The notes under the pieces were generated by a model. The model was not told where the DNA came from. It did not search any database and was given only the letters and a program-made list of their open reading frames with translations. From JANRKG01 sp033763635 (GTDB lineage: Bacteria; Cyanobacteriota; Cyanobacteriia; GCF-001939115): 5,806 nucleotides of DNA. Made by a program: the position numbers and the translations under genes. Shown piece after piece: positions 5,157 to 5,806 of this stretch (position 1 is its first letter; each line of letters opens with the position of its first letter). The stretch is taken from contig JANRKG010000134.1 of assembly GCA_033763635.1 (NCBI GenBank), positions 1 through 5,806 of the forward strand, in the 5' to 3' direction.

Positions 5157-5185
5157 TTTCATTAAACCAATCTGATTGGATGAAA
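5157..5185. promoter_or_regulatory. Bulged 12-bp inverted repeat after the receiver gene
   Basis: CCAATC (5167-5172) and GATTGG (5174-5179) form a perfect dyad around one T. The outer arms TTTCAT (5157-5162) and ATGAAA (5180-5185) extend it across a 4-nt bulge on the left. It begins 54 bp after the receiver stop. No U-tract follows on either strand, so it is not a standard intrinsic terminator. It may be a protein-binding site or an RNA processing structure. Confidence 0.35.
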
Positions 5186-5261
5186 GGTTAACTGCTGGGT
5201 TGAGCTTTAGCAGGCTTTAGTTCTTGCGAGGCATTCCTTTCCAGCAACGATCATTCATTCA

Positions 5262-5297
5262 AAAAGATCTATCTTTTGTTTCTAAAAGTCACTTTTA
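5262..5297. promoter_or_regulatory. Twin palindromes about two helical turns apart (possible operators)
   Basis: AAAAGAT-CT-ATCTTTT (5262-5277) and TAAAAGT-C-ACTTTTA (5283-5297) are each perfect 7-bp inverted repeats with related AAAAG half-sites. Their centres are about 20.5 bp apart, so two dimers would sit on the same face of the helix. They lie roughly 75-110 bp upstream of the TATAAT of the 98-aa gene, a position more typical of activator than repressor sites. A further AAAAGAT half-site lies at 5326-5332. Short palindromes occur by chance in A+T-rich DNA, so confidence is limited. Confidence 0.4.
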
Positions 5298-5371
5298 CGC
5301 GAATTTGCCCATTACTTCTCTTGAAAAAAGATTTGTTTTTATCAACTCTATGGCTAATTTTGCAAGCCTTC

Positions 5372-5377
5372 TATAAT
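5372..5377 (+). promoter_or_regulatory. -10 box of candidate promoter for the 98-aa gene
   Basis: TATAAT is a perfect sigma-70 -10 box. No good -35 box lies at 16-18 bp (TATGGC at 17 bp), so the promoter may be weak or need an activator. Transcription would start near 5384, leaving about a 20-nt leader with AGGA (5390-5393) 10 nt before the ATG at 5404. Confidence 0.45.
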
Positions 5378-5403
5378 TTTTCCTGCGATAGGATCGAAAG
5401 CTT

Positions 5404-5700
5404 ATGATTCCCAGCGTCATTTCCGAGCAACTTGTATGTTCATTTGTGTTCTACCATGCACAAGATCTGCGAAGAGGAATTCGCTATCGGGGCGAGTTAT
5501 ATGAGTTTGTCAGAGAGTTTAAGGTTGACGATCGGTTACTCGCCTACCGAATCATTTGTGAACTTGCCAATCAAGGCAATGAGATGTTGATTACAGTTTC
5601 ACAAACTCACTACACAGGTTGGATTAATCTTCGGTCTCAGGGCTATCAGCAGTGGAGTGAAACGCAACACCAGGGAAGAAAGTTGATTGAGACGATTTAA
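5404..5700 (+). CDS. Hypothetical protein, 98 aa
   Basis: I do not recognise this protein. It is soluble, with no signal peptide or membrane span. The N-terminal half is mixed (SFVFYHAQDLRRGIRYRGEL at 13-32, EFVREFKVDDRLLAYRIICE at 34-53) and the C-terminal half suggests beta strands (EMLITVSQTHYTGWINLRSQ at 60-79). Aromatic and charged residues are plentiful; cysteines at 12 and 52 are isolated. ATG at 5404 has AGGA 10 nt upstream and a perfect TATAAT at 5372-5377, which favours this start and an independent transcript. Codon use resembles the other genes. The gene to the left is a receiver protein on the same strand, but 301 bp apart and so probably not co-transcribed. No function can be inferred. 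Confidence 0.75.
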   Translation: MIPSVISEQLVCSFVFYHAQDLRRGIRYRGELYEFVREFKVDDRLLAYRIICELANQGNEMLITVSQTHYTGWINLRSQGYQQWSETQHQGRKLIETI

Positions 5701-5717
5701 TCAATTCTTTTCTGTTT
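5683..5717 (+). terminator. Weak candidate terminator of the 98-aa gene
   Basis: TTGATT (5683-5688) and AATCAA (5699-5704) pair around a 10-nt loop that includes the stop codon region, followed by a T-rich run at 5705-5717. The stem is short and A+T-rich, so it would be weak. The G+C-rich hairpins from 5772 may be the more effective stop. Confidence 0.2.
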
Positions 5718-5771
5718 CCCGATCGGCTAAGTAGCTGGGTGCAATTAAACTCAAGATGATTTTGGGGGTGG

Positions 5772-5788
5772 AGGGGGTGAAACCCCCT
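5772..5788. repeat. G+C-rich hairpin, first of a pair
   Basis: AGGGGGT-GAA-ACCCCCT is a perfect 7-bp inverted repeat with a GAA loop, very stable as RNA or single-stranded DNA. Together with the next hairpin it matches the style of G-run/C-run intergenic repeats common in cyanobacteria. No U-tract follows, so terminator function is uncertain. Confidence 0.6.
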
Positions 5789-5793
5789 GCCTG

Positions 5794-5806
5794 GGGGCAA
5801 CGCCCC
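5794..5806. repeat. G+C-rich hairpin, second of a pair, cut by window edge
   Basis: GGGGC-AAC-GCCCC is a perfect 5-bp inverted repeat that probably extends by at least one pair past the edge, since G5793 precedes it. It is 5 nt from the first hairpin. It probably belongs to the same repeat unit, whose right end is not visible. Confidence 0.5.

Larger units (their letters stand above)
5103..5403. other. Intergenic region, 301 bp, no gene
   Basis: I find no supported reading frame on either strand. The region holds a bulged hairpin (5157-5185), two short palindromes (5262-5277, 5283-5297) and a perfect -10 box (5372-5377). The 7-mer AAAAGAT or its complement occurs four times (5153-5159, 5262-5268, 5271-5277, 5326-5332). 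GCTTTAG is repeated directly near 5204-5220. Confidence 0.6.

Overview
The window looks like chromosomal DNA from a cyanobacterium, probably a filamentous Leptolyngbya-like lineage. The lineage is inference. It rests on a perfect HIP1-type palindrome (GGCGATCGCC, 81-90), many partial CGATCGC sites, cyanobacterial-style intergenic repeats (a GGCAGAGGGCAGAAGG inverted repeat and GGGGGT-GAA-ACCCCC hairpins), and the response-regulator architectures. There is no transposase, integrase, rRNA, recognisable tRNA or CRISPR array.

Layout from left to right. (1) 1-911, minus: an OmpR-type response regulator (receiver plus winged helix) whose C-terminus runs through a charged linker into the start of an Hpt phosphotransfer domain and then off the window. 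(2) A 79-bp divergent spacer with overlapping dyads, one covering the start codon of the next gene. (3) 991-1419, plus: a 142-aa protein I do not recognise, convergent with (4) ftsX (1436-2338, minus), which starts at TTG and has no ftsE beside it. (5) A 141-bp divergent promoter region. On the rtcB side it has a near-consensus sigma-70 promoter (TTGACA-17-TAGTAT) overlapped by a nested palindrome. (6) 2480-3661, plus: rtcB, an RNA ligase with all catalytic residues present. (7) 3662-3762: a purine-rich inverted repeat with perfect 18-bp arms between convergent genes. (8) 3763-3927, minus: a 54-aa basic Cys/Trp protein gene. (9) 3928-4508: an A+T-rich gene-poor stretch with one doubtful 34-codon ORF, a 13-bp tandem duplication and a four-unit 14-bp tandem repeat. 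(10) 4509-5102, plus: a stand-alone receiver protein with an N-terminal extension and a partly degenerate active site. (11) A 301-bp spacer with a bulged hairpin, two AAAAG-type palindromes about two helical turns apart, and a perfect TATAAT. (12) 5404-5700, plus: a 98-aa unknown protein. (13) A G+C-rich hairpin pair that runs off the right edge.

The genes do not form one operon or pathway. They are mostly single transcription units in alternating directions, covering two-component signalling, cell division, RNA repair and unknown small proteins. I see no convincing new multi-gene system. The best leads are regulatory: the rtcB operator-like palindrome, the four-unit 14-bp repeat, the twin palindromes before the 98-aa gene, and the receiver-DNA-binding-Hpt fusion.
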